From Lophium mytilinum (Eukaryota; Ascomycota; Dothideomycetes; Mytilinidiales; Mytilinidiaceae), in NCBI GenBank assembly GCA_010093605.1, contig MU004199.1, positions 813,609-877,608 of the forward strand: DNA of 64,000 nt, read 5' to 3'. Positions within the stretch are counted from its first letter, which is position 1; each line of letters begins with the position of its first letter. The position numbers and the translations under genes are program-made. This document shows, piece after piece, positions 9,516 to 20,772 of this stretch. The notes under the pieces are model-generated. The model saw only the letters and a list, made by a program, of their open reading frames with translations. It searched no databases and had not been told where the DNA came from.

Positions 9516-12132
9516 TTAGTGATCGTTCTTTGGGCCCGACCCACGCTTTTCTTCGTCCTCCGTTGTTCTAGCCTTGCGCGACGGTCTCCAATGCCTAATC
9601 ATTCGCAGTTGCCTTCCCAATCCAATCGCGACATATAAGGCAACCCACCACTCCGACGGCGTAGTCTTTGCACGGTCAGGTTTGTAACTACCAAGCCCCT
9701 TTCCGCGATCTTTCCACTTATTGTCTTTTTCTTTCTCCATTGAGGCGAGGACGTCTTTTCGGACTTTCTTGTAGGCTGATTGAATAGCGCCCACCAGATT
9801 GTTCAGATTCATGACCAATATGTAGGTTCCGAGCGCGACGGCAGCAGTCGTAACAGCAAAGCTGAGCTTATCAAAGCCATCGCTCATGCTCCAGAGGGCC
9901 ACGCAAAACCCGAGTGGCAGGAAGAAGATAGTGACGTATGTGAGCAGCTTTACGTTCTCTGCTAGGCGAGTGGCTTCCCGGGCTTCAATAACGCTGCTGG
10001 CGTTGAACAACTGTATTATCATATGTTAGCTTGGTGTAACAAGTGTAGGGAGACTTGGGCGTACGCCGTCCCGCAATGCGATTGCTCTACTGTGTAGATC
10101 TACAAATCGGGCGTGAAGATCGCGCAGCCGGTGACATTGAAAATCCACGTCTCGCGAGGACTCTTCAATTGTCACGTGCTCTCCCATTACTGTGCCATCA
10201 CTGTCGAGTTGCTGTGTGCCAAATTTTGTCGTCATCTGATCTTGTAAAGCTTGAAGCTCGCTCTCTTTGGCGCTCCAGAAAAAAACCCACTGGTTGATGG
10301 CATCCTGGATCTGTGTTTGGAAGAGCACAATGCTATCCACATACCAAAAGTAGAGCCGCGACCTCGAGAAGGTCTCATCGTCAAACAAGAGCTGGTCGTG
10401 CGCCTCGGGATCAAGGATGGAGCTTTGCAGGCTGCGATCGAGATACATAACGATTACTTCCCAGGCATCTGCTGCGCCGCGAAGACCCTCAGCTATTATC
10501 CGCAAAAATGTGCTCGGATGGCCATCCGGATCCTCTATTTCGAAAGTTGCAGGACTCAACAGGACACCTGTCCAGTGAGGAGTTGACAAGGGATTCTCAT
10601 CTACTTGGGATAAGCCATCATCGATTGCCTGAGCGTCATCAATTCCTATTTGGAACGTAAACGCGGTCTGTTGGATGAACAGATCGTCAGTGCCATATAA
10701 TTGCCCAGACTTCCAGGTCGACTCCCTCCAAAGCGGATCCTCGGGGTCCACCACCCGGTGATAAACAACATGAAAAGTTGGAGGAGTGACGTGATCCGAG
10801 TCGTCTATACCCACCATGGCGATTTGAAAAATGTCATCATGGGGCATATAAGGATTTTGCAGGGGCCGTGGGTAGCAATACAGATGCAGCCCGAAAGCCC
10901 ACTTTGCGTCGTAAAAGCTACCAGTTTTGGTGAAAAAGAGCTCCCAAACTTTATCTATATTCTTGTGCTCCAGTTCTTCCGCGGAGAGCACGCTAGTGAC
11001 CGCAGATGCGAGGTTTTGGATGTGGATCAATCGATGCCATGGTGAACTAGAGTGAGTTTCGATGACGCGCGCCCACCCGTCCTCCCCGTTGCATTTCAAA
11101 AGCTTAACGCGCGACGGGTCAATCGTCAGCCATTGTTCCTCAGCATCAAGAGCAGGCCTGAAGTCTGGAACAGAAGAAGGCAGATCGTATGTAGCGGAAG
11201 AACCAAAATCATCCATGTCTGTAATCTCGAATGATCCCCCAGCTTGGTCCAATTTTTCGAAAAGCGATTTTGCTTTTCCCAGGTAGACCGTAGCCTTTTC
11301 CTTTGTATAATCCGCAAGGATGGACCTCTCGAAGGCTAGAGTGTATCTACAGTCGAAGGGAATCGTCCACAGCGGGCCGAGCACAGCTCGAAGCTTTTCC
11401 TGATCAACGGGTAAAGGATTCGCTCCGTAGTTGTTATGATGAGATCGTACGAAAGAGTAGGGCACACTTCGAACCGTTCTACTATCATCCCATAATGGGT
11501 TAACGGGGAAGTCTCCATTGGTATCGTCCAGGTGATACCAGCGTCCATTCAATTGTTTGAGTTCCCACTCGGGCACATAATCTGGCCGCCCAATAGCAAG
11601 AGGAAAGAAGTTCTTCCAATGTTTCGGAGACTTCCCTATTGGCCTCCCTGTACAAATATTAGCAAGGTGAATTGGACGTGATAGCTAGTAGAACGAACTG
11701 TAACGATTACATACAGTACATCCAATCGGGCCCCGCTACTGTACCAAAATTCGGCTGCGAGGTAGATAATGGACTGAAATTGTGCCCAGGAGCGTAGCTT
11801 ATGGGAAAGGGGGCCTTCTTAGGGCACTCTAGGGGGACATAGAAGGTAGATTGCGGTGCAGGGAAGCCTAGCTCTGCACATTTCCAATTTTTGCGTTCAC
11901 AGAAAGTGGTCTCGTCGTCATTCTCGATGAACCGCTTGGGAGTTTCGATGCTAGTAATAGCCCCCGTAGGGCGTGGTTCAGCAGGCAATTCTGAAAGCAA
12001 ATTGTGTGCCCCAGCTGCGTAGGAATTTTTCAGCTCTTGCAGAGTATTTCCCTGGTCCTTCAGGCAATCTCGGATTTCCTTCAAAACAGCCAGTATTTCA
12101 TTCTGAGCCAAATGTGGCACCTGCTCCACCAT
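9516..12132 (-). CDS. CorA-like membrane protein, 831 aa, lacking the GMN signature
   Basis: Three exons on the minus strand: 12132-11715, 11647-10065, 10010-9516 (introns of 67 and 54 bp, GT..AG, frame continuous). The N-terminus has a short helical segment (EILAVLKEIRDCLKDQGNTL). The large middle part is soluble and acidic with no family I recognise (WRPIGKSPKHW, then YVPEWELKQLNGRWYHLDD). The C-terminal section has the CorA-type layout: a long amphipathic helix (NASSVIEAREATRLAENVK, residues 670-688), TM1 LLTYVTIFFLPLGFCVALWS (689-708), a short loop, TM2 around 720-742, and a basic cytoplasmic tail. The GMN tripeptide that follows TM1 in CorA Mg2+ channels is absent (ALWSMSDGF), so ion transport is doubtful. 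Related fungal proteins are widespread and mostly uncharacterised. Confidence 0.82.
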
Positions 12133-12653
12133 GACTCGGTATGATGCACGGACAATACTTAAGTAGGATATAGCGCGAGTTAAAAGGCAATGGAGAGAAG
12201 GCTACTTAGCTTGGGGATTACGATTATAAGTACTTGTGTGTTGGCAGTGCCAAGGAGAAACTTGGGTTAGACTCTGACCTCAAGTGCTCGTCAGCTCCGA
12301 TAAAATGCGCCCATGCAAGGATAAGTCGCTACACCCTGAAGAACATAGCAATCCCTGGAGGTTCATCGTCGATCTGAACTGTTGCGCTAAAATCCACCAA
12401 AAGGCCCAACTTAGGACTCTCAAACCTGATTGCAAAACGATTTACGCCTTCGGAGTGGTAGATTGTTTTTTACATCATGGTCGGGTTATAATCGTACACC
12501 ACGTTTCCGAGAATCATGAGGAGTAGATAAGTCCACATATGAGGTCAAGGTCCGAAGAGCTTCGAACGATTATTTTAGTTTCAAATCCAACTCCCAGACT
12601 CCCTGTCTGAACATACCAAACATAAGAGACCGATACGTAGCAACCCTTTGCAT
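12133..12653. other. Intergenic region upstream of the CorA-like gene
   Basis: Promoter side of the minus-strand CorA-like gene. One short plus-strand ORF has no recognisable product. Confidence 0.4.
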
Positions 12654-12655
12654 TA

Positions 12656-12868
12656 CAGTGACAGGCCACAAGCTTAGGCACACTGGTATGCCACTGCTTG
12701 GGGCACCCCCACAGTGTTTTGAAGGCTCAAGGGCGGTGTCAAGCTTCAAGTAGTGCCTATTAGACTGCCTCTTGACTGATTGCCTGTTCAGCTGCCAGGC
12801 TACCCCTAACAGTAGTGTGGAGGGGGCAAGTTAGAGCCGAGTGTGCCCAGACTTGTGGCCTACAGCTG
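12656..12868. mobile_element. MITE family A, copy 1 (TA-flanked)
   Basis: 213 bp, non-coding. The left end reads CAGTGACAGGCCACAAGCTT and the right end, in reverse complement, CAGCTGTAGGCCACAAGTCT. Both continue with the GGCACAC block. TA lies at both borders (12654-12655, 12869-12870). It is related over its whole length to the copies at 40907-41122 and 47040-47259, but in reverse orientation: its GCTTGGGGCACCCC block sits at the left end where the others have GTGGAGTACCCCAAGC at the right. It sits in the 3' flank of the neighbouring gene, 65 bp past its stop. Confidence 0.88.
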
Positions 12869-12933
12869 TACAACCAGCACAGCTATAACGCTAATCCCAC
12901 TCATCGCACTGTTGATACTGCCTATATCTGCCT

Positions 12934-14263
12934 TTATGGCATCGCATGCCTTGCTGGGGGCTGCGCCATCTCCACAGGCTGCTGCTGCTGTGCACCTACC
13001 GGGGCCCCAACTTGCGGCTGCCCTCCCAACTCATGATACACATCCTGCGGCGGTGACACTACGCCGTACTGCGGCTGCACATTCGCATTTCCCCATCCCG
13101 CATGAGATGGTGCGGCATATATCGGTGGCGGCGGGCTTGCGGGGCTGGGGCCCATCGATGCCGGCGTTGTGGTGGCCATTGCGAGTTTCTCGGGCGGCGA
13201 GGTGTAGTATCCACCTGCGCCGCTGGCGCCTCCTCCGACGCCGCCGGTCATGAGAACGGGAGGGGCATGGAGTGTGGAGGGGCCGGCGGCGGTATTGCGA
13301 CGCTTTTTCCACCAGAGGAAGAAGCTAAGGGCGCTTGCAACCCCGAGGAAGATGAGGCCGCCTAGAACGCCGCCGACGATTGCTGCGATGGGTGTCTTCT
13401 TTCTCGGATGAATGGCGGGAGATGGGGGTGGAGTAGGAGTTGGTGTTGGCGTCGGTGTCGGTGTCGTGGTTGGGGTTGAAGTTGTGGTAGTAAAACCGGA
13501 CGTTGAGATATCTGTAGTAGCTGGGCCTATGGTAGTAGCCGCGGCTGAGTCTAGAGTGGTGGCCGCGGCTGAATCGAGAGTAGTGGCCGCGGATCCAACT
13601 ATAGACTGGGTCAACAAGACAGTTGGGTGACTAGGACGGGGCAAAACTACATACTTGCAGGTAGGTCGCTATAATAGTCTCGAATGAAAGTGTATGAATC
13701 GCGTGATTCGGTCGCACATTCGGGGAAGAAGGAAGTATCTTCTTCACCGGGCGTACTTACCAAGTAGTCGTAGACACAGGTATAGCCACTCCAGACTTTA
13801 TCAGCGGTGCTAACACATTCGAAGGGAAGACGCAGGGGAAATACCAGGTTATTGACGCGGCAAAAGAGGTTGTGTAGTCCTTAGAGGTGGAGGCAGAGAC
13901 CCCGTAAAGCGTATCGGCGTCACAAGATGTCCCATAAAATCCCCAGTCGGTGGACCAACAACCTCCGTAAATGCCATCACTGGCAGTGTATTCTCCATAA
14001 GCGGTTCCGAGGCAGGTCCAGACATCATCTGATGTTAGACTTGTATTAGTTTGAAAGCCTTGTTTGAAGTATGGATGAGAATACAACGTACAGGTCGATT
14101 CTCCTTCTGAAGTAAAGTAGCCTACGAAATCAGGGGAAGAAACTTCGTCCTGTCTCTTTGCAAGACGTGGAGCAGCCGTTATGATGGGTTCAGGCACTGC
14201 TCCGGCCGTAGCAATAGAACCAAGTAGGGCAGGAAGTGCAGCTAACATGTGAAGGGGAAACAT
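12934..14263 (-). CDS. Secreted-type single-pass membrane glycoprotein with S/T-rich stalk
   Basis: Two exons, 14263-13761 and 13630-12934, 399 aa. The start ATG gives a clear signal peptide (MFPLHMLAALPALLGSIATA). A Cys-containing extracellular domain follows, including CTLYSHPYFKQGFQTN, DDVWTCLGTAYGEY and GGCWSTDWGFYGTSCDADTL. Next come repeated TTLDSAAA units and a Thr/Pro (TPTPTP) stalk, a basic stop, and one transmembrane segment around AAIVGGVLGGLIFLGVASAL ahead of WWKKRR. The cytoplasmic tail is Pro/Gly/Gln-rich. This is the architecture of fungal cell-wall sensors and related surface proteins, but the ectodomain is not a recognisable WSC domain and no receptor function is claimed. The acceptor at 13632-13631 was chosen because it is the only nearby AG that restores frame. 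The intron is 130 bp. Confidence 0.72.
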
Positions 14264-15675
14264 TTTTGAGAACGATGAATGTGCGATGAATGGTATGAAG
14301 AGATGAGGAGAAAAGAAGCTGTCCCTGCGCGTACGGCAGGGACCTATTTAAGACCATACTTTCAAAGGCGCGAGGCTGGCACCCTCGAGTCCTTGAACAT
14401 GAGCTGAAGTCTGCGCCCCTGGTAGATTGTACGGGAGGCTGGATGCAGCTCGGTAGTGGGACAGACTCGAAGGTTTTTCCTGAGCCTTATCTGGCTGTGG
14501 CTTGATCGAGACGTCCTGAAGAGAGAAACACGGCGCCGCCCAGGCTTCTTGATCTGCGCCATGAGTTTCCTGACTGGTCACCAGCGGAAGAGCAACACGG
14601 ATGGCTGGTGCAGGAGGGATAGTGACAGGATCAGGTATGCAAGGCTGAAGTTTGAATCCCGCCTTGGCAATATTAGCATGCATGCAGATCACGGGCGGAA
14701 GATCGAGCGGTAGGTCGTCGAGAGTTGATTGGCGCATAAAGTCTGCCCAGATGGTCGGTTCCGCTGCCACCCCGGTGCGTTCTGGCCCCTTTCTCCCAAA
14801 TGCCTCTCGGCGCCTCTCGATCTCCACGCCTCGAATGGTTTTTTGAGTACAAGGGGCCTGATTCTGGACGAGGTATCAACTCTTCTGTGCATATCGATTC
14901 ATTCGCCGACACCGAAACCATATGGTTTGTTGCTCTTCGCCGACATTTTCTTGGAAGCATTGCCATAGTGAAGCGACTTGCTAACTCACCCTTGGTAGTT
15001 CCCGAAGACAAAAGGGTTGGTAACGAGACTGCTAGAAAAAGAGACGATGGGTAAGAATATCTGCCGCTCACTCAATACGTCAATAATGTAGGGTGTAAGG
15101 CCGTCGCATACGATGGACACTTGTCTTCTACGCCTTCAATGCCAGGATCCTCTAGCAGTCTCAACATTGAGTAACATTTAAGATCAGCTGCTGTAGATGA
15201 CGATTGATCTCGCGCAGCGCAGTATGGGCTCCATGCCGGCAAGGCGCTCCTTGTCCGATTTTTGAGCTTGATGAGCGTGTTTATGCCACTGAAAATTCTA
15301 CACGCGCCGGACTTGATCATTGATAATGTCTCGATTCCAACACCAACCTGTCCATAAAAGAACATACTCGTCGTGAAATATTGAGAATCCACCAGTCCAT
15401 GGTTCGAGGTCCTTTTCCTAGGACAATCGATTGACAAGGCTGAGATCTAGGCCTTCCATTCAGCCGTGAGGTGGCGTCTGAAGGTTTCAATCGCGACACG
15501 AGAATGACACCACCTGCATAGACGCCTGCGTGGCAACAGATCCCTACCTCTGGGTTTGGTACTATCAAGTCGAAATGGAACTGAAAACGAAGGTTCTTCT
15601 GTATGGCAATAGACTTTATTACCACAAAGTCTCGAACAAATTACTCGAAAGAACTCTATGAACACCCTACGGACT
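14264..15675. other. Intergenic region, 1.4 kb
   Basis: Several overlapping ORFs on both strands. The longer minus-strand ones open with GTG or TTG rather than ATG and have unremarkable composition. I support no gene here. The part next to 14263 is the promoter of the glycoprotein gene. Confidence 0.4.
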
Positions 15676-16724
15676 TTATACGGCGGGTCTCGACTCCTCT
15701 CGTAGTATTCCGACGTGAATCACGAAGCCTGAGTTTGCTTTCAGCGCATCAATTATTAGCTCATCTGGGACTCTCCAAACGTCGAATGACCAATGGAAGG
15801 CTTTAAGCCATGACTCGAACACCTCGAAAGACCTGATTTGCTGGGCTACAATACAAATCGTTGGCTTTTGGGTCTTGCTGGTCGATCGAAGACGACAGAT
15901 CTGAGCACATGTAGTTACGAAAGGCTCTATAAGGGCGTCGTTGTAGATACAGTCGCATGCAATAAGCACATCGACACCAACAGGATCGTCCTGGTCGCCA
16001 CTCGCTTGCTGTTGGCCTAGGAAGCGAGGAATAGTAGCGACCGAGTCCAGCTCCCAGTCTAAGAGAAGCGTCTCGATGTTTGAGATCGTATCGTCCTCCT
16101 TTAATCTGGTTGATTTAGCCTTCTTGGAGCTTTGTTTACGCTTAGTGTGAGGTATGGCTTTCTCGGGAAAGTTCTCAGCCAGGTTCTGCTTCAACAGCTT
16201 GAGCACGTAATCTTGATCTGTTGCCACGTATTTCTTGACCTGAGGTGCAAGTGAGAGAGCTACAATGCCTGCGACGCCGCAGCCTAGCTCGAGGATAATA
16301 GCCTCCGAGCTGAGGAACCCATACTTCGCAAGCACGTTGTTCGAAGCAATCCATTCAGCGAAGAGAGGCGTAACAGACCATACAACTAAGCTCGATGTTA
16401 GTATATCCAGAGGACGTGAAGAGCATGAAATTTGAGACGCAGACCTGCCCCCGTCGTGCCCTCTTTGCGGTTTGACGACAGCAGAGTAGGAGACTGGTGA
16501 ATAGAAAGGTCGCGGCCAGCAACCGTCAGCTCGAGCAACGTGGCCTTGGAACTGACGAAGCCTAGCGACCGAGAGGGTATGGCTTGTGAGAAGACAAGAA
16601 AGGCCTCTGGATTACTTTGGGCTTTAGTCAGGTGGTCACGAAACCCGCAGCATCCGGATGATGATTAGATACCTTCTTCGGGATCGGTCACTGGATCGCC
16701 CAGGGCTCCCAACAGTTCCTCCAT
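15676..16724 (-). CDS. Rkm5-like protein lysine methyltransferase (methyltransferase family 16)
   Basis: S-adenosylmethionine-dependent lysine methyltransferase of the METTL21/Rkm5 group. Yeast Rkm5 monomethylates ribosomal protein L1. Three exons: 16724-16673, 16621-16445, 16385-15676, giving 312 aa in one frame. The VVWSVTPLFAEWIAS segment at residue 77 precedes motif I (LELGCGVAGIVAL, about 108-120). The acidic ATDQDY segment that contacts the cofactor follows. The DCIYN motif (family-16 DxxY) lies in VLIACDCIYNDALIEPFV, and there is a C-terminal FVIHVG strand. A basic insert (KRKQSSKKAKSTRLKE) separates the two halves of the fold. The gene is divergent from the acyl-CoA synthetase, about 580 bp between starts. 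Substrate is inferred from the family. Confidence 0.85.
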
Positions 16725-17306
16725 GGTAGGCTGCCGAGAGTTGTATACGAAGTCCCAACAAGACACTCTTTTGAGGCAGCAAATGGGGTGCGGAGAGCGA
16801 GAGGCTGTGTCGTTGGCAAGACTTTTGGCGCTTTGCTCGGCTTCACGTGGTCCGTGAAGTGTCTAGTATGTTAGACAATGTGCTGTCGATGTCGCCGTGT
16901 CCGAATCGAAGAAACAGATAGCACGTCGTCGACTCTGGGGTATAGATAGGTTGTACGACGGGGTGCGTGAGAGTCAGTGGTGTGGAGGCTCGACCGACTT
17001 TCCCCAGACCAGGGTTGTCCGTGCCATCGTCATATGGGCGAGCTCGGACCTCACAGCGCGGGCAATCCAGCCAGCCAGCTCAAGAGTCGCCTCAACACCA
17101 AGACACGCCTCATCCACCACAGTGCCCCCTCAAGTGTCTCACTATCCTACTGCCTGTACGACGCTTCAGCTCGTCGCTCTCAATCACCCGCCCACTAGAC
17201 CTCGCCGTCGCAGCTTCTCTCCTCGAGTCCCGCTCCGTCTGGTACCCACAGCAACCGCCCTCCTCCATCCCTCGACGCACTACCAGCGTTGTCGCAGGTC
17301 TCCATC
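16725..17306. promoter_or_regulatory. Divergent promoter region between the methyltransferase and acyl-CoA synthetase genes
   Basis: 582 bp between two divergent start codons. The half next to the synthetase is pyrimidine-rich on the plus strand (17060-17300), typical of a fungal core promoter and leader. Overlapping plus-strand ORFs at 16897-17490 run into the synthetase exon in other frames and are not supported. Confidence 0.5.
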
Positions 17307-19723
17307 ATGGTCGCCAACCCCAAGACTTATATGCCCTCGGCGAGAGCCATCAAGAGCGGCCCCTTCACCGTCGAAGCTCCCGGCTACGAGAAGGTCGAGG
17401 GCGAGACGATCCCGCGCCGAAATGTCAAGACCAAAGATGCGCTTAAGTTGCGCCCGCGAGAGGATGTTGCTACCATCTTCGATATCCTGAAGTACTCCTC
17501 TGCCAGCTTTGGAAATGCTAAAGCCATCGGCCACCGCACCATCATCGATACCCACGAAGAAACGAAGAAGATCAAGAAGATGGTCGATGGCAAGCAGCAA
17601 GAGGTCGACAAGAAGTGGACATACTTTGAACTCAGCGGTTACAAGTACATCAGCTTCGTTGAGTTCGAGAAGCAGGTCCTTGCGCTGGGATCTGGTCTGA
17701 CGAAGCTGGGATTGACCAAGCAGGACCGCCTACACATTTTCGCAGCAACGAGGTAAGCTCCGAGGATGCCCATCATTATCAATATTTCGCAATGCTAATC
17801 TTTCCCAGCCCGCAGTGGATCTCAATGGCACATGGTAATTATTCACGATGACCTCTGCGTAGCATAAGAACTGACATTTCGCCTTCAGCCGCCATATCGC
17901 AATCAATGGCCATAGTCACCGCCTACGACACTCTGGGAGAGGAGGGTCTGAAGCACTCGATGAAGCAAACACACGCCAAAGCCATCTTCTTAGACCCGAC
18001 ATTGCTACCGAAGCTTGTTAACCCGCTCAAAGAGGTCAAGGACATCGAAATCGTCATATATAGCACCGTCAACAAGGCCAATCAAAAGGACTTTGACACC
18101 TTGAAGAACGCTCACCCAGACCTAAAGTTCTTGAGCTTTGATGAGCTGCTGAAGCTTGGCGAGGAGAACCCCGTTGAGCCGACGCCACCTTCGGCTGACG
18201 ATCTGTGTTGCATTATGTACACATCCGGATCAACGGGAACGCCAAAGGGTGTCAAGCTCAAGCACAGCAACGTGATTGCTGCCAGTAAGCAAAGTTCGGA
18301 AACATATGGTATGCAACACAGCTAACCACTATTAGTCGCTGGCGTGGATGTCATTGTTGGCGAGTATCTAGGCCCCGGCGACTCGCTGCTCACATACCTA
18401 CCTCTTGCCCATATCCTCGAATTCGTCTTCGAGAATGCTTGTTTATACTGGGGAGGAACCATGGGATACGGCACTATCAGGACTCTTTCAGATGTTTCTG
18501 TGCGGAAATGCAAGGGCGATATTCGTGAGCTCAAGCCTACAATTCTCGTTGGTGTTCCACAAGTATGGGAGACCGTCAAGAAGGGCATTGAGTCCAAGGT
18601 CAATGCTGGGAGTGCCATCACTAAGAACCTCTTCTGGGGTGCTATGGCTGCAAAGGGCTTCCTTCTGGGATCTGGACTTCCAGGATCCGGCCTTCTCGAT
18701 GCTGTTGTCTTCAACAAAGTGAAGGAAGCGACAGGAGGAAGACTGCGAATTTGCATGAACGGAGGTGGACCAGTCGCGAAGAGCACCCAGCGGTTCATCT
18801 CTCTAGCTATCACTCCCATGATTCTCGGCTATGGGCTGACAGAAACGAGCGCGTAAGTGAAGTTTATGAATTTCGAATTCAGAGTCTGACAAAATCTTAG
18901 AATGGGAGCTCTGATGGACCCGCTGTCGTGGACAGGAAGTGGTGCACTCGGCGAGATTCCCGGGTCTATTGAGATGAAACTGGTCGATTTCGCTGATGCG
19001 GGTTACTTCTCGACGAACAACCCTCCACAGGGAGAAATCTGGATACGAGGTGGAGGCCTGAGCGACGGCTACCTTGATCTCGAGGAAGAAACCAAGGAAT
19101 CTTATACCGCGGACGGCTGGTTCAAGACGGGCGACATTGGCGAGTGGGACGCCGATGGCAACATCAAGATCATCGACCGAAAGAAGAACTTGGTCAAGAC
19201 TCTTGCCGGCGAGTACATCGCACTTGAGAAGGTAAAATGAAAAATCCCGGTTTAGTGACCACATGACTAACATGGATTTCAGCTCGAATCTATATACCGC
19301 TCTTGCCCTGTTGTTGCCAACATCTGCGTTTACGCGGCTGACGACCAGATGAAGCCCATCTGTATCATTGTCCCTGCGGAACCTGCTCTCAAGAAGGTGG
19401 CGTCGGATGTCGGAGTAGAAGGTGACTCGCTAGAGGAGCTGGTGCACGACAAGAAGGTGAATGCGGCTGTTCTGAAGCAGCTGCAATCCACTGGACAGAA
19501 GGCAGGGCTAGCTGGGTTCGAGATTGTCGCTGGTGTAGTCCTTGCCGACGAGGAATGGACGCCGCAAAACGTAAGCTCCTTAGATGAGTATCGCGCTGAA
19601 TAAAAATAATCATTCTAACTCCAATCACAGGGCTTGACCACCGCCGCCACCAAGCTCAACCGGAAAGGCATCTTGAACAAATACAAGAAGGACGTCGACG
19701 AGGCGTATGGCTCTAGTGGCTAA
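17307..19723 (+). CDS. Long-chain fatty-acid-CoA ligase (Faa1/Faa4-type)
   Basis: Activates long-chain fatty acids to acyl-CoA with ATP (membrane-lipid, beta-oxidation and protein-acylation supply; lipid droplet or ER in fungi). Seven exons: 17307-17752, 17809-17834, 17889-18284, 18336-18852, 18901-19231, 19283-19570, 19631-19723, 698 aa. Adenylate-forming motifs are in order: the P-loop YTSGSTGTPKGV at about residues 268-279, YLPLAHILE, MNGGGPVAKST, GYGLTETSAMG across the exon 4/5 joint, WFKTGDIGEWDADG, and the hinge IDRKKNLVKTLAGEYIALEK. The catalytic lysine region LTTAATKLNRKGI is in the last exon. The 26-nt second exon encodes SPQWISMAH. The start ATG follows a pyrimidine-rich leader. Length is typical for fungal Faa proteins. 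Confidence 0.95.
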
Positions 19724-20283
19724 ATCTCCGCGCCCAGAAGATAGAATGGCAGGCATAGGTTTGGATTATCGTGTTTACGCGTTAACGTTGCTTCAGCGGA
19801 GTGATGGCTTCTGGGTCTCTTTTTCCTTGGTTTCTGTATGGTGTCAAGAGCAGGACCGCGTGGAGGAAAAGCCCATGATATGATGGAATTTGCAACACTT
19901 GTACTTTATGCAACCTCCCCCACCCCAAACCTCATTTGAGTATTTAGGTAGGATTGTTTAATAGCATGGATTTTACGTGATTGGTCTCTTGGGGAGTGGT
20001 GGTGGTGTATGGTGTTGTGGTTGTGTGTTTGGAACGCCGATGTCCTAACCACGGTAGGTCTTCTCGCTTCGAATCATGATATTGAACTTCTCTATATTGT
20101 CAGTGCCGCACTCTGTCTCTCAAAGCATAGCCTTCGTGCGCATATACCCCGCCAACCTCTTCATACCCTCTCAGCTCATCTTTTCCATTACGCACATCCC
20201 ATACCTAACGAAAGACGAACCCCAACGAAGAACGCATTGCGACACTAATAATAATCCATAAGCTCTCCAGCCAAACTGCGCAC
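19724..20283. other. 3' flank of the acyl-CoA synthetase
   Basis: 560 bp without a supported gene. It holds the 3' UTR and spacer. Confidence 0.4.
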
Positions 20284-20613
20284 ATGCTCCCGCTCCCACC
20301 TTTCTTGGGCGCCTACCCAGCGCTTGCTACACTTCCACCCGCCACGCCCACCTTCAATATCAACGTTACTACTATCATCGCACTTTTACTACCCAATGTA
20401 ATCACGACCGTGCTACTTGTTGTTTTGGGCTTTATTCTGGTTCTCATCGCCGTGGTGCAGTTGTTCCGGTGTGTACGGGAGGCGAGGAGGGAGGGGAATA
20501 GAGATGTAGAGGTGGACTTGGAGGAGGGGGTGGAGTTAGAATGGTTCGAGCTTGAGGGGGTGGAGGGGGAGAGCGAGAGGGATATAGAGGGGGATGGGGA
20601 AGGGGGGAAATGA
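20284..20613 (+). CDS. Possible small single-pass membrane protein (109 aa)
   Basis: An ATG-initiated frame encodes 109 aa. A hydrophobic stretch (TTIIALLLPNVITTVLLVVL and on to about residue 62) is followed by basic residues (RCVREARREGNR) and a strongly acidic tail (ELEWFELEGVEGESERDIEG). This topology is coherent for a small membrane protein, and the opposite-strand ORFs are proline/serine shadows of it. It shows no recognisable family and could be spurious. Confidence 0.4.
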   Translation: MLPLPPFLGAYPALATLPPATPTFNINVTTIIALLLPNVITTVLLVVLGFILVLIAVVQLFRCVREARREGNRDVEVDLEEGVELEWFELEGVEGESERDIEGDGEGGK

Positions 20614-20772
20614 GGAGTGGGAGTTTCGGGGTAGACGAGGAAGAGGAAGAAACGATGTGAGGCCGGGGATGGTGATGATAGAGATGGAACCTCCGGGAGG
20701 GCTTCGGCGAGGTGTGCGGGCACCCAGAAAAATACCGAAGATACACCAATACGCAGTCAGAGTTTTCTACCT

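Noticed and set aside
14348-14827. 159-codon minus-strand ORF in the 14-15 kb spacer
   Set aside because: It opens with GTG, has no family features, and other frames over the same stretch are equally open.
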